Source: CAYVWB01 sp964455395
GTDB taxonomy: Bacteria; Desulfobacterota; Desulfovibrionia; Desulfovibrionales; Desulfovibrionaceae
Length of the DNA: 31,468 nt
Assembly (NCBI GenBank): GCA_964455395.1
Contig: CAYVWB010000053.1
Span: 1 to 31,468, forward strand
Reading direction: 5' to 3'
Part shown: in pieces, positions 7,370 to 15,198 of the stretch
Numbering within the stretch: the first letter of the stretch is position 1
Layout of the letters: every line of letters begins with the position of its first letter
Notes under the pieces: generated by a model
What the model was told of the DNA's origin: nothing
Database searches by the model: none
The model's input: the letters and a program-made list of their open reading frames with translations, nothing else
Position numbers and translations under genes: made by a program

Positions 7370-9206
7370 GGGTGGCGTTGTGTGTCTCGGGAGAGAGGGG
7401 TGCCGCGCCGAGGGTCTGGAGCTTGTCCCGCAAGCGGCGGCGCTCCTCCTGCTTCCTGTCGGGCGCTGTCTGATCCAGCAGCGCCAAAGCAGTGCGATAG
7501 CCATGCGCGGCCTCGTCGGGGAGGTTCTTGTCGCGGGCGATGTCCCCGTAGTGTTCCCAGATGATGGGGTCGTCCTTCGCCATGGTCACGCTGCGCTGGA
7601 TGAGCTCCCAGGCTTTGTCCAGGTTGCCGATGCGGTACTGGACCCACGCGAGGGAATCGAGGATGTAGCCGTTTTCCGGTTCAAGGGCCACGGCGCGGGC
7701 GATGAGCTCCAGCGCGCGGTCCAGCTGTTCGCCATTGTCAGCCAAGGTGTAACCGATGTAATTGAGCGCGTCCGCGTGGTCTTCATCCAAGGTGATGACG
7801 ACTTCCATCACTTCCATGGCCTGGCTTTTGTCGCCGGCGGCGTCCAGCAATGAACCGTAGGTGAAAAGGACGTCCGTTTCCCGAGGCCAGCGTTCCACGG
7901 CCTTTTCGGCCAGGGCCACGGCTTCCGCGGTGCGGTCTGCGCCGTGGAGGAGCCGGGCCTGGGCCAGCCAGTATTCGTGGTCGTCTTCGTTGTCGAGGCG
8001 GTTCTGTTCGCCAAGGGCCAGGGCTTCTTCCACTTGGCCGCTTTCGAAAAGGAGCTGGACTTCGAAGCGACGGGCGCGGTCGTGGAAGGCGGCGCCGGGT
8101 TCGACCTTGGAGAGCGCTTCAGCTGCGCCGGCGGCGTCCTGAAAGCCTTCGAAGAGGATGACGCCGTGGACGAAGTGGAGTTCGTTCTGATCCGGCGCGC
8201 GTTTCAGCAGTTCCAGGACGATGGTTTTGGCGTCTTCGTAACGCTCCGCCTCCACATATGCGGTGAGCGCCGGGAAATAGAAGGCGAGCTCCGGCGGCGA
8301 CTCGAAGATGTACTCTCTGGCGCGCGGCTCCCTGTCCAGCTCCAGGTTCAGCTCCACCAGCCGTTTCACGAGCTCCGGGTTGGGCTCCCCGAACTCCAGA
8401 AGCCGGGCGTACTGCGCGGCGGCGGCTTCCAGGTCCCCTTGTTCCTCCAGTACGAAGGCCAGTTCGGCGTGGGCTTCAGCGAATTCGGGCTCCGCAGCGA
8501 GGACCTCCTCCAGCAAGACGCGCGCTTCCGCGTGGCGCTTCACGCCGGACAAGGCGCGGGCTTTCAGGTGCTTCAGCTCGGTGTCATAAGCGCTTGGGGC
8601 CATGGTTTCGAAGACCTGCAGCGTCTCCTTGTGGCGGTTTTCCTGCAGCAGGAGGGTGGCGAGGCGGCGACGCAGCTCCGTTTCTTCCGGGTTGGCGGCG
8701 AGGAAGCCTGCGATGGCGTCCACGGCTTCCTGGTAGCGGCGTTCCGTCAAGTGGACCTGCGCGAGCAGGATCTGGAGTTCCGTGTTCCGGGGCGACTTGG
8801 CGAGGCCGCGCTCCAGCAGGTCGCGGGTGGCGGCTTCATCCCCGATCTTCCAGAGGAACTCTGCGCCTTCGCGGTAGATGTCGGGTGAGGGGTCGCGCTC
8901 CAGGAGTTGTTCCAGGGCGAAGCGCCCCACGGTGGCGTTCTGGCTGGTTTTGGCGTCTTGGAGCAGGAGGTAGTAGTAGTCGGTCTCCGCGTCTTCGGAG
9001 AGGTCCCAGCGCTCGGGGGCCAAGGAAGCCGCCTTGGGCTGACAGGCGGCGAGCAGCGCAATGGCGACGAGGACGACGAGGGCGAGGACCATGGGCGGCA
9101 GAGAGGGCCGGCGTCCGGCTTCGCGGTGGTGCATGGGCATAAGCGGTGAGGGCGCGTGGGGGCGCTCCGGGTCTGGCGTGCGGCGCGTGGGAGGACGTGG
9201 CTCCAT
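7359..9206 (-). CDS. TPR-repeat lipoprotein
   Basis: The product is 615 residues from the ATG at 9206, five bases after the rpoH stop and with a GAGGA nine bases upstream. A later ATG at 9140 would give 593 residues and a shorter n-region. A hydrophobic segment ending in LLAAC forms a lipobox, so the protein should be exported and lipid-anchored. The rest is a long series of about 34-residue helical repeats with TPR spacing, such as AEAHAELAFVLEEQGDLEAA, ADALNYIGYTLADNGEQL and AWVQYRIGNLDKAWEL. TPR lipoproteins act as scaffolds in envelope complexes; the partner here is unknown. Being next to rpoH and another lipoprotein suggests an envelope or stress role by inference only. Confidence 0.87.
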   Translation of the reverse strand: MEPRPPTRRTPDPERPHAPSPLMPMHHREAGRRPSLPPMVLALVVLVAIALLAACQPKAASLAPERWDLSEDAETDYYYLLLQDAKTSQNATVGRFALEQLLERDPSPDIYREGAEFLWKIGDEAATRDLLERGLAKSPRNTELQILLAQVHLTERRYQEAVDAIAGFLAANPEETELRRRLATLLLQENRHKETLQVFETMAPSAYDTELKHLKARALSGVKRHAEARVLLEEVLAAEPEFAEAHAELAFVLEEQGDLEAAAAQYARLLEFGEPNPELVKRLVELNLELDREPRAREYIFESPPELAFYFPALTAYVEAERYEDAKTIVLELLKRAPDQNELHFVHGVILFEGFQDAAGAAEALSKVEPGAAFHDRARRFEVQLLFESGQVEEALALGEQNRLDNEDDHEYWLAQARLLHGADRTAEAVALAEKAVERWPRETDVLFTYGSLLDAAGDKSQAMEVMEVVITLDEDHADALNYIGYTLADNGEQLDRALELIARAVALEPENGYILDSLAWVQYRIGNLDKAWELIQRSVTMAKDDPIIWEHYGDIARDKNLPDEAAHGYRTALALLDQTAPDRKQEERRRLRDKLQTLGAAPLSPETHNATHAP

Positions 9207-9211
9207 GGCGG

Positions 9212-10429
9212 TCAATCCTCGTTGCGGATGATCCATTCCGAGGAGAAGTCTTCGATGTTTTCGCTCAGGTGTTCGCGCAACTTGCCGAGCAGTCGAGCTT
9301 CCAGCTGGCGCACGCGTTCGCGGCTGATGTTGTACTTTTCGCCGATTTCCCGCAGGGTTGCCGGCGGGTCGGCGAGGAGTCGTTGCTCCAGGATGTCGCG
9401 CTCCTTCTCGTTGAGGGAGGGCAGGATGGTTTCGATGTGTTCGGCCAAGGCGCCGGCGATCTCGCCTTTGGCCAACGTGTCTTCGATGCTCGGTCCGATG
9501 GCTGGCAGCACGTCCAGGCGGGTGGTGGTGGAGTCGTCGCCAAGCGTCACGTCCAGGGACATGTCGTTGGAGCCGAGGCGTTGCTCCATTTCCTCCACTT
9601 CCTCGCGGGAGACGTTGAGGTTCTTGGAGAGGGTGGCGGCGTCGGGGTCGTAGCCCAGGGCTTGCAGCCGGCGTCGTTCCTTGTTCAGGTTGTAGAAGAG
9701 TTTGCGCTGCGACTGGGTGGTGCCTATCTTCACCATGCGCCAGTTGTCCATGATGAATTTCAGGATATAAGCCTTGATCCAGAAGGCGGCGTAGTAGGAG
9801 AACTTGATGCCTTTGTCCGGGTCGAATTTCTGCACGGCGCGCATGAGGCCCACGTTGCCTTCCTGCACCAGATCCAGCACGTTCTGCATCCACCGGCGCT
9901 GGAAGTCCATGGCGATTTTCACCACGAGCCGCAGGTGCGAGGAGACGAGGCGGAAGGCGGCGTCCGAGTCGCCTTCGTCACGCACGCGGCGCGCCAGCTC
10001 GAACTCTTCTTCGGGTTTGAGCATGGGGAAGCGGCTGACTTCGGCGAGGTAGAGCCGCAAGGAATCTTGGGTGACGGGCCGGTTGTCCTGTTTGAGTTTC
10101 AGGGGGCTCAGGGGCTCATCGTCCGCGGCGGCGTCGGCGTCGGGGGAGGCGTCGGCGCTGTCGTCGTCCGTCTCCAGGTCGGAGAGGTCGTCGCCGTCGG
10201 GTTCTTCATCCACTTCGGGTTCGTCCGCATCCGCTTCGGTTTGCGCCTTGGCTGCGTCGGCTTCTTGTTTGCGCGCGGCGGCTTTGCGTGCGGATTTTGG
10301 GGTGGCTTCGTCCTGCTGTGCGGTCGAGGCCGTGGCGGACGTCGTCGTCTGGGCGGCGTCCTTTGCGGCGTCGGCGCGGCGTTTCCCGGCGGCGGGTTTG
10401 GCGCGTGTGGCGGTTTTTTTGGCGGGCAT
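9212..10429 (-). CDS. rpoH: RNA polymerase sigma-32-type factor with long N-terminal extension
   Basis: The 405-residue protein has the sigma-70 family core from about residue 135. Region 2 reads LDLVQEGNVGLMRAVQKFD then KFSYYAAFWIKAYIL. This is followed by WRMVKIGTTQSQRKLFYNL, the RpoH-box-like signature of heat-shock sigma factors. The C-terminal helix-turn-helix is LREIGEKYNISRERVRQLEA. The first 130 residues are unusual. A Lys/Ala/Thr-rich stretch (MPAKKTATRAKPAAGKRR) is followed by a strongly acidic one (DEPEVDEEPDGDD). Canonical RpoH is about 285 residues, so this is a real extension. It directs transcription of heat-shock genes. No good ribosome binding site is seen at the ATG. It heads the minus-strand operon. 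Confidence 0.93.
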   Translation of the reverse strand: MPAKKTATRAKPAAGKRRADAAKDAAQTTTSATASTAQQDEATPKSARKAAARKQEADAAKAQTEADADEPEVDEEPDGDDLSDLETDDDSADASPDADAAADDEPLSPLKLKQDNRPVTQDSLRLYLAEVSRFPMLKPEEEFELARRVRDEGDSDAAFRLVSSHLRLVVKIAMDFQRRWMQNVLDLVQEGNVGLMRAVQKFDPDKGIKFSYYAAFWIKAYILKFIMDNWRMVKIGTTQSQRKLFYNLNKERRRLQALGYDPDAATLSKNLNVSREEVEEMEQRLGSNDMSLDVTLGDDSTTTRLDVLPAIGPSIEDTLAKGEIAGALAEHIETILPSLNEKERDILEQRLLADPPATLREIGEKYNISRERVRQLEARLLGKLREHLSENIEDFSSEWIIRNED

Positions 10430-10569
10430 AGGTGTATCGCTGCGTACTGGTCGCGTCGGACGCGTTGGGGGGCGTTTGCGGATGGTCGCTGGAGAAGGCC
10501 TCTTCCCCGGGTCGCCCGGAGCGCGCTAAGTGATTGGCGTTGTACAAAATTGCGTTGCGCTCATTCCAG

Positions 10570-10596
10570 ACTATAGTTTTTGTTTGTCCTTTTCAA
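10570..10596 (-). promoter_or_regulatory. Candidate rpoH promoter
   Basis: On the minus strand TTGAAA (10591-10596) is followed after 15 bases by TATAGT (10570-10575). Hexamers match sigma-70 consensus well, but the spacer is two bases short of optimal. It would give a leader of about 130 bases before the rpoH ATG. Confidence 0.4.
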
Positions 10597-10612
10597 CGAT
10601 TTTCAGTAGATA
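10584..10612 (+). promoter_or_regulatory. Candidate metH promoter
   Basis: TTGTCC (10584-10589), a 17-bp spacer and TAGATA (10607-10612) make a moderate sigma-70-like pair in the only AT-rich segment upstream of metH. It overlaps the leftward rpoH promoter candidate, so the two could compete. The transcript would have a leader of more than 400 bases that includes the octamer array. Confidence 0.3.
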
Positions 10613-10775
10613 AAGGAATTGTAACGTTTGGCGGTCTGCGGCCACGCGCCATGCGGACGTCATTGTCGCGCACGCGATCCCGAGGGGATTCTCCGGCGGG
10701 GCTCCGTGTCGCAGCGTCTTCGCGACTGTTCGCCGGGGGCGATTCCGGGAGCTTTGACCGCGTCTCCATGCGTCA

Positions 10776-10855
10776 GCGCAACGTTTTCGCGACCTCGCGT
10801 TTTCACGTCCTCGCGACCTCGCGTTTTCACGTCCTCGCGTCATGGCGTCATGGCG
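10776..10855 (+). repeat. Degenerate octamer tandem array (10 units of 8 bp)
   Basis: Read in steps of eight from 10776 the units are gcgcaacg, ttttcgcg, acctcgcg, ttttcacg, tcctcgcg, acctcgcg, ttttcacg, tcctcgcg, tcatggcg, tcatggcg. Every unit ends in CG, seven in CGCG or GGCG. Within it a 24-bp unit is perfectly duplicated (10789-10812 and 10813-10836). The period is not a multiple of three, so it is not explained by a repetitive peptide. It lies in the presumed leader or upstream region of metH. Confidence 0.85.
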
Positions 10856-11048
10856 ACCCTGTGCCCTTGCGTGGACGCGACAGCGCGTGTACCCATCGGA
10901 CGAAGGGTCCCGGACGCAGCAGCCATTTCCGCTTGCGAAGCTCTCAAGAGCGTCGCGCGTCATGTCGACCCTGCAGCGACGCACGCAGCCGCCGGCCCGG
11001 CTCTGGCCACATCCGCATCCCGACCAGAAACGAACCCTATGGAGCGCC

Positions 11049-13487
11049 ATGTCTTTGTTCAAATCCTACTGTGAAGGCCCCCACGTCGTCGTGCTCGACG
11101 GCGCCATGGGAACCATGTTCCAGAAACACGGGCTGCCCTCGGGCGTCTCGCCGGAAGTCTTCGGGCAGGAGCGTCCGGACATCGTCGAGACCCTCCACAC
11201 CTTGTACGCCGAAGTGGGCGCCAAGTCCCTGACCACCAACACCTTCGGCGGCTGTCGCTTGAAGCTGCCCGCCGGAACCGACGTGACTGCGCTGAACCGC
11301 TCCCAAGTGGAAGCCGCGCGCCGGGTGGCGGACCGCTTCAGCGGCGTGATGGTGGCTGGTAGCGTGGGCCCCACGGGGAAATTCGTCAAGCCCTTGGGTG
11401 ATCTGGATTTTCTTGACCTGGTGGAGATCTTCCGCGAGCAGATCCGCGGCATCGCTCAAGGCGGTGCGGACTACATCGTGGCCGAGACCCATTTCGACAT
11501 CGCCGAAGTGCGCGCCGCCGCCGTGGCCGCCCGTGACGTCTGCGATCTGCCCATCTGCCTTTCCATGACGCTGGAGGAGGGCGTGACCCTCACCGGCGCC
11601 AACGCGCTCACCTTCGTGGATGTGGCGCAGAACCTTGGCGTGGACATGGTGATGCTCAACTGCGGCGCCGGTCCCGAGCAGTTCATCGACTGGGTGAAGA
11701 CTGCGCGCGCTCGGCTGGAGCTCCCTCTGGCGCTGCGTCCCAACGCCGGCTTGCCCATTCTGGAGGACGGCGAGACCGTCTTCAAGATGGGCCCGGAGGA
11801 ATTCGCCAAGAACGCGTTGGCCCTGCCCCCTGTGGGCGCCAAATTCATCGGCGGGTGTTGCGGCACCACACCGGAGCATATCGCCGCTTTGGCTGGCGCT
11901 GTCCAAGGCGTGGAGCCGGCGGCGCCCACCCCGGAGCCAGCGCGTTTCGTGGTCACGTCTCGGGCGCAGTCCACGCCGGTGGGACCGGGCAAGCCCTTCG
12001 TGGTGATCGGCGAGCGGATCAATCCCACGGGCAAGCAGCAACTCATCGACGAGCTGCAAGCCGGGGAGCTGACCGAAGCCCTGCGGCTGGCCAAGGAACA
12101 GCTGGAGCGCGGCGCCCCCATCCTGGATGTGAACGTGGGCGCGCCCATGGTGAACGAAGCCGAGCTGCTGCCCAAGCTGGTGCTGAAACTGGTGGAGCGC
12201 TGCCAGACGCCTTTGTGCCTGGACTCCTCCTACGTGGAGGCCTTGGAAGCCGGGCTGGCCGCCTACCCGGGTTCCGCGCTGGTGAACTCCATTTCCGGAG
12301 AGCCGGGCCGCATGGAAACCCTGGGCCCCTTGTGCAAACGCTTTGGCGCGCCGTTCATCCTGTTGCCCATCAAAGGCAAGAAACTCCCCGTGAAGGCGGA
12401 GGAACGCATCGCCATCATCGAAGAACTGCTGGCGCAGGCGGACGCTCTCGGCGTGCCGCGTCGGTTGGTGATGGTGGACCCCCTGGCGCTGGCAGTTTCC
12501 TCCAAACCGGAAGCGGCGGCCGAGTGCCTGAAGACCATCCGCTATGTCACGGAGACGCTGGGTCTGCCCACCACTCTGGGCCTTTCCAACACCTCCTTCG
12601 GGCTGCCTGCGCGGGAACTGGTGAACGCGGCGTTCCTCTCCATGGCCATGGGCGCGGGGCTCTCCTCCGCCATCGCCAACCCGGACTCCGCGCGCATGCA
12701 GGAAGCCATCGCCGCTTCCGAGACGCTGGTGGGCCGCGACCCCGGCGCGGAGCGGTTCATCCGTCATTACTCCGACTGGAAACCCACAGGCGGCGGCGCC
12801 TCCAGCGCGCCGGGCGGCGGCGGCAAGCAACTTCCGCCGGATCTGCCCCAAGGCGACCTGGAGCAAGCTGTCATCAAAGGCGAACAGGAAACCGCCGTGG
12901 CGCTCACCGAACGCGCCATCCAGCAAGGCGAGAAGGCTTTCGACGTGGTGAACGGCAAGCTCATCCCGGCCATCACCGCCGTGGGCGAGCTCTATGAGAA
13001 GAAAATCTACTTCCTGCCTCAGCTGCTGCAAGCCGCTGAAGCCATGCAACAGGCCTTCGCCGTGGTGAAGCCCCTGCTGGAGGAGGACGCCGAGGGCGCC
13101 AAAGCCAAGCCTGTGGTCATCATGGCCACAGTGGAGGGCGATATTCACGATATCGGCAAGAACATCGTGAACCTCATGCTGGGCAACTACGGCTTCGATG
13201 TCGTGGATCTGGGCAAGGACGTGTCCGCCCGCCAGATCGTTGACGAAGCCAAACGCCGCAACGCCGCCGTCATCGGACTCTCCGCCTTGATGACCACCAC
13301 CATGGTGCGTATGGAGGACACGGTGAAGCTGCTGCAGGACGAAGGCCTCGGCATCCCCGTGATGGTGGGCGGCGCTGTGGTGACCCGGGATTACGCGGAC
13401 GCCATCGGCGCAGCTGGCTACGCAGACGACGCCGTGGGCGCCGTGCGGGAGGCGCAGCGTCTTGTGGTATCGGAAAAGATGCAGTAA
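11049..13487 (+). CDS. metH: Cobalamin-dependent methionine synthase, short form
   Basis: The product is 812 residues from the ATG at 11049 (GGAG four bases upstream); earlier codons in the frame are low-quality. Residues 1 to about 300 are the homocysteine-binding barrel, with VLDGAMGTMFQ, NCGAGPEQF and GGCCGTTPEHI supplying the zinc cysteines. From about 315 the folate-binding barrel begins with FVVIGERINPTGKQQL. Residues about 650-812 are the cap and B12 domains, with D698-x-H700-x-x-G703 (GDIHDIGKN) as cobalamin ligand motif. It transfers methyl from methyltetrahydrofolate to homocysteine. The AdoMet-binding reactivation domain found in the roughly 1200-residue E. coli enzyme is absent, and the frame stops cleanly, so reactivation must come from elsewhere. 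Confidence 0.95.
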   Translation: MSLFKSYCEGPHVVVLDGAMGTMFQKHGLPSGVSPEVFGQERPDIVETLHTLYAEVGAKSLTTNTFGGCRLKLPAGTDVTALNRSQVEAARRVADRFSGVMVAGSVGPTGKFVKPLGDLDFLDLVEIFREQIRGIAQGGADYIVAETHFDIAEVRAAAVAARDVCDLPICLSMTLEEGVTLTGANALTFVDVAQNLGVDMVMLNCGAGPEQFIDWVKTARARLELPLALRPNAGLPILEDGETVFKMGPEEFAKNALALPPVGAKFIGGCCGTTPEHIAALAGAVQGVEPAAPTPEPARFVVTSRAQSTPVGPGKPFVVIGERINPTGKQQLIDELQAGELTEALRLAKEQLERGAPILDVNVGAPMVNEAELLPKLVLKLVERCQTPLCLDSSYVEALEAGLAAYPGSALVNSISGEPGRMETLGPLCKRFGAPFILLPIKGKKLPVKAEERIAIIEELLAQADALGVPRRLVMVDPLALAVSSKPEAAAECLKTIRYVTETLGLPTTLGLSNTSFGLPARELVNAAFLSMAMGAGLSSAIANPDSARMQEAIAASETLVGRDPGAERFIRHYSDWKPTGGGASSAPGGGGKQLPPDLPQGDLEQAVIKGEQETAVALTERAIQQGEKAFDVVNGKLIPAITAVGELYEKKIYFLPQLLQAAEAMQQAFAVVKPLLEEDAEGAKAKPVVIMATVEGDIHDIGKNIVNLMLGNYGFDVVDLGKDVSARQIVDEAKRRNAAVIGLSALMTTTMVRMEDTVKLLQDEGLGIPVMVGGAVVTRDYADAIGAAGYADDAVGAVREAQRLVVSEKMQ

Positions 13488-13495
13488 CCCGAACA

Positions 13496-13515
13496 CTTGT
13501 CGGACCACCGACAAG
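13496..13515 (+). other. Hairpin between metH and the thioredoxin-like gene
   Basis: CTTGTCGG (13496-13503) and CCGACAAG (13508-13515) form a perfect 8-bp stem with the 4-base loop ACCA. No U tract follows, so it is not a classical terminator. It ends four bases before the GAGGA ribosome binding site of the next gene. It may set the 3' end of the metH message or adjust translation of the following gene. Confidence 0.5.
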
Positions 13516-13528
13516 CTTGAGGATATCC

Positions 13529-14116
13529 ATGTCACGCCATCATCGCCACTGTCGCGGGTTGTTCATGCGTTCACTGCTCGGCGTGTTCGTCTTCGCCGTC
13601 ACGCTCCAGGCTGCTCCTGTCCCGGTCCCCACGGACGGAGCGGCTCGGAGCGTCGGGTGGAGCGCGCTCCTCGCGCTCCCTCCACTCGGCGCAACGTCGG
13701 CGCGCGCGCAGACCATTCCCGAAGAGATCGGCGACGCCGAGCTATTGCGGCTCATCGCGGACCATCGCGGCAAAGTGGTGGTGGTGAACTTTTTCGCCAC
13801 GTGGTGCGGCCCCTGCTTGCTGGAGATTCCGGACCTGAAGGACTTGCGCGAACACTACGCCGAGGATGATGTTTTCATCCTGGGCCTTTCCGTGGATGAC
13901 ATGCCGCGCGTACTGGGGCCGTTCATGGAGCGGCAGCAGTTCAACTATCCGGTATACCTCGCCAAGCCCGTCATTTCGGAGATGTTTCGGGTGCAGGGCA
14001 TTCCGCTGACGATGATCTACAGCCCGAAAGGACCGCTCGAACTCCGGCATGAAGGGCTCATCCTGGGCGAGGAACTGCGCGAGATCATCGACGAGCTGCA
14101 AGCGCAGCAGGAGTGA
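13529..14116 (+). CDS. TlpA/ResA-like periplasmic thioredoxin-fold protein
   Basis: The product is 195 residues from the ATG at 13529, which has GAGGA five bases upstream. Residues about 17-30 are hydrophobic after an Arg/His-rich start, and a second mildly hydrophobic stretch ends in SARAQ at about residue 61, a possible cleavage site. The thioredoxin fold follows: GKVVVVNFFATWCGPCLLEI holds the active-site C93-G-P-C96. GIPLTMIYSPKGP holds the cis-proline before the strand. Such proteins reduce disulfides outside the cytoplasm, often for cytochrome c maturation, but the target here is unknown. It follows metH and precedes a GNAT gene by three bases. Confidence 0.88.
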   Translation: MSRHHRHCRGLFMRSLLGVFVFAVTLQAAPVPVPTDGAARSVGWSALLALPPLGATSARAQTIPEEIGDAELLRLIADHRGKVVVVNFFATWCGPCLLEIPDLKDLREHYAEDDVFILGLSVDDMPRVLGPFMERQQFNYPVYLAKPVISEMFRVQGIPLTMIYSPKGPLELRHEGLILGEELREIIDELQAQQE

Positions 14117-14119
14117 GGC

Positions 14120-14602
14120 GTGGCCGGTTCCAACGAATCCGAGTACTACATCCGCAAAGCGCGCCTGGCTGATGTGGAAGCCATCCACTCCCTGGTGAAC
14201 GCCTGCGCCAACCAGGGCATGATGTTGCCCCGCGCGCGCACCCAGCTCTACAGCCATCTGCGGGACTACTACGTACTCGCGCCGCGGGAGAAAGGTCCTG
14301 TGCAAGCGTGCTGCGCGCTCTCCCTGTGCTGGGAAGCCGTGGCGGAGGTGCGCTCCCTGGCCGTGGCGGAATCCTTGCAGCGACAGGGGTGGGGCAAGCG
14401 GCTGGTGGAGGCGTGCTTGAGCGAGGCCGTCACGCTGGGGTTCTATCGGGTATTCACGCTCACCTACCAGGTCGCCTTCTTCGAACGTCTGGACTTTCGG
14501 GAAGTGGACAAAGCCGAGCTGCCCCAGAAAATCTGGGCCGAATGCATCCACTGCGCGAAGTTCCCGGAATGCGATGAAACCGCCATGCTCATCGAACTCT
14601 GA
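14120..14602 (+). CDS. GNAT N-acetyltransferase, probably short-form N-acetylglutamate synthase
   Basis: Translation starts at the GTG at 14120, with GGAG in the end of the preceding gene. The 160-residue product opens with YYIRKARLADVEAIHSLV, the usual GNAT beginning. It continues with AEVRSLAVAESLQRQGWGKRL, the acetyl-CoA pyrophosphate loop (Q/R-x-x-G-x-G/A). RVFTLTYQVAFFERLDF and the C-terminal ELPQKIWAECIHCAKFPECDE match the small ArgA-like acetyltransferases of deltaproteobacteria that make N-acetylglutamate for arginine synthesis. That assignment is from memory of the family. Four cysteines near the C-terminus are a group feature. It could act on another amine. Confidence 0.85.
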   Translation: MAGSNESEYYIRKARLADVEAIHSLVNACANQGMMLPRARTQLYSHLRDYYVLAPREKGPVQACCALSLCWEAVAEVRSLAVAESLQRQGWGKRLVEACLSEAVTLGFYRVFTLTYQVAFFERLDFREVDKAELPQKIWAECIHCAKFPECDETAMLIEL

Positions 14603-14628
14603 CACCCCCAACGCAGGACGCCGAAGAA

Positions 14629-15192
14629 ATGACGCTTTCTTCCACGGAGCTGCTCCCCGAGCGGGACTTGAAACGCATCATCAGCGCGGACCGTATCCAA
14701 CGCCGGGTGCGCGAGCTCGGCGCGCAAATCGACGACCACTACGGCGGCGAGCCGCTCCTGGCAGTCTGCGTGCTCAAAGGCGGGCTCATGTTCTTCGCGG
14801 ATCTGCTGCGTGCGGTGAATGGCGCAGCCACCATTGATTTCGTACGGCTCGCGAGCTATGGAGACGGTACGGAGAGTTCGGGAAACCTGCAGTTTCTCAT
14901 CGACTTGTCCGAAAACATACGCGGTCGGCGCGTGCTCCTTGTGGATGACATCATCGACACGGGCCACACCATGCGCTACCTGCTGGATATTCTCGGCAGG
15001 CGGGGGCCGAAAAGCCTGGAGCTTTGCGCTCTCGTGGACAAGAAGGAGCGCCGGGAAGTGGAAGTGCGCGTGGATTTTGCTGCGTTCGAACTGGACGAAG
15101 GCTTTCTCGTGGGATATGGCATGGACTATGCAGAGAAGCTCCGAAACCTGGACGCGTTGTACGTCCTCGACCTGAAGCGCCACAAAGGCTGA
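14629..15192 (+). CDS. hpt: Hypoxanthine phosphoribosyltransferase
   Basis: The 187-residue protein shows a type I phosphoribosyltransferase fold. LAVCVLKGGLMFFADLL (about residues 45-60) is the first loop, and RVLLVDDIIDTGHTM (101-115) is the PRPP-binding motif. FLVGYGMDYAEKLRNLDALY near the end is the purine-binding hood typical of HPRT. It makes IMP or GMP from hypoxanthine or guanine and PRPP in the cytoplasm. Length matches the family. It sits 26 bp after the GNAT gene and 6 bp before the zinc-ribbon gene, consistent with one transcript. Confidence 0.94.
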   Translation: MTLSSTELLPERDLKRIISADRIQRRVRELGAQIDDHYGGEPLLAVCVLKGGLMFFADLLRAVNGAATIDFVRLASYGDGTESSGNLQFLIDLSENIRGRRVLLVDDIIDTGHTMRYLLDILGRRGPKSLELCALVDKKERREVEVRVDFAAFELDEGFLVGYGMDYAEKLRNLDALYVLDLKRHKG

Positions 15193-15198
15193 ACCGCC

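Larger units (their letters stand above)
10430..11048. other. Divergent control region between rpoH and metH
   Basis: The 619-bp gap holds an AT-rich core (about 10545-10625) with candidate promoters in both directions, an rpoH leader hairpin and an octamer repeat array nearer to metH. The hairpin is GGAGAAG (10491-10497) against CTTCCCC (10502-10508), with one G-U pair in RNA and a 4-base loop; it lies about 60 bases before the rpoH start. I searched by eye for a cobalamin box, a SAM riboswitch and a SAH riboswitch core in front of metH and found no convincing match. Short open frames here show no protein-like pattern. Confidence 0.6.

Noticed and set aside
10206..10547. An upstream minus-strand frame overlapping the rpoH start
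   Set aside because: It begins with TTG without a ribosome binding site and becomes Arg-rich out-of-frame rpoH sequence.
10613..11048. Riboswitch (cobalamin, SAM or SAH) in the metH leader
   Set aside because: No B12 box, no SAM riboswitch core and no SAH core could be matched by eye; only the octamer array and small dyads are present.
10571..11062. A 163-codon minus-strand frame between rpoH and metH
   Set aside because: It owes its SRGRENAR-like repeats to the non-coding octamer array and has no convincing start signal.
11037..13535. An 832-codon minus-strand frame opposite metH
   Set aside because: The sense strand encodes a full MetH with all motifs; the antisense product is His/Gln/Gly-rich shadow.
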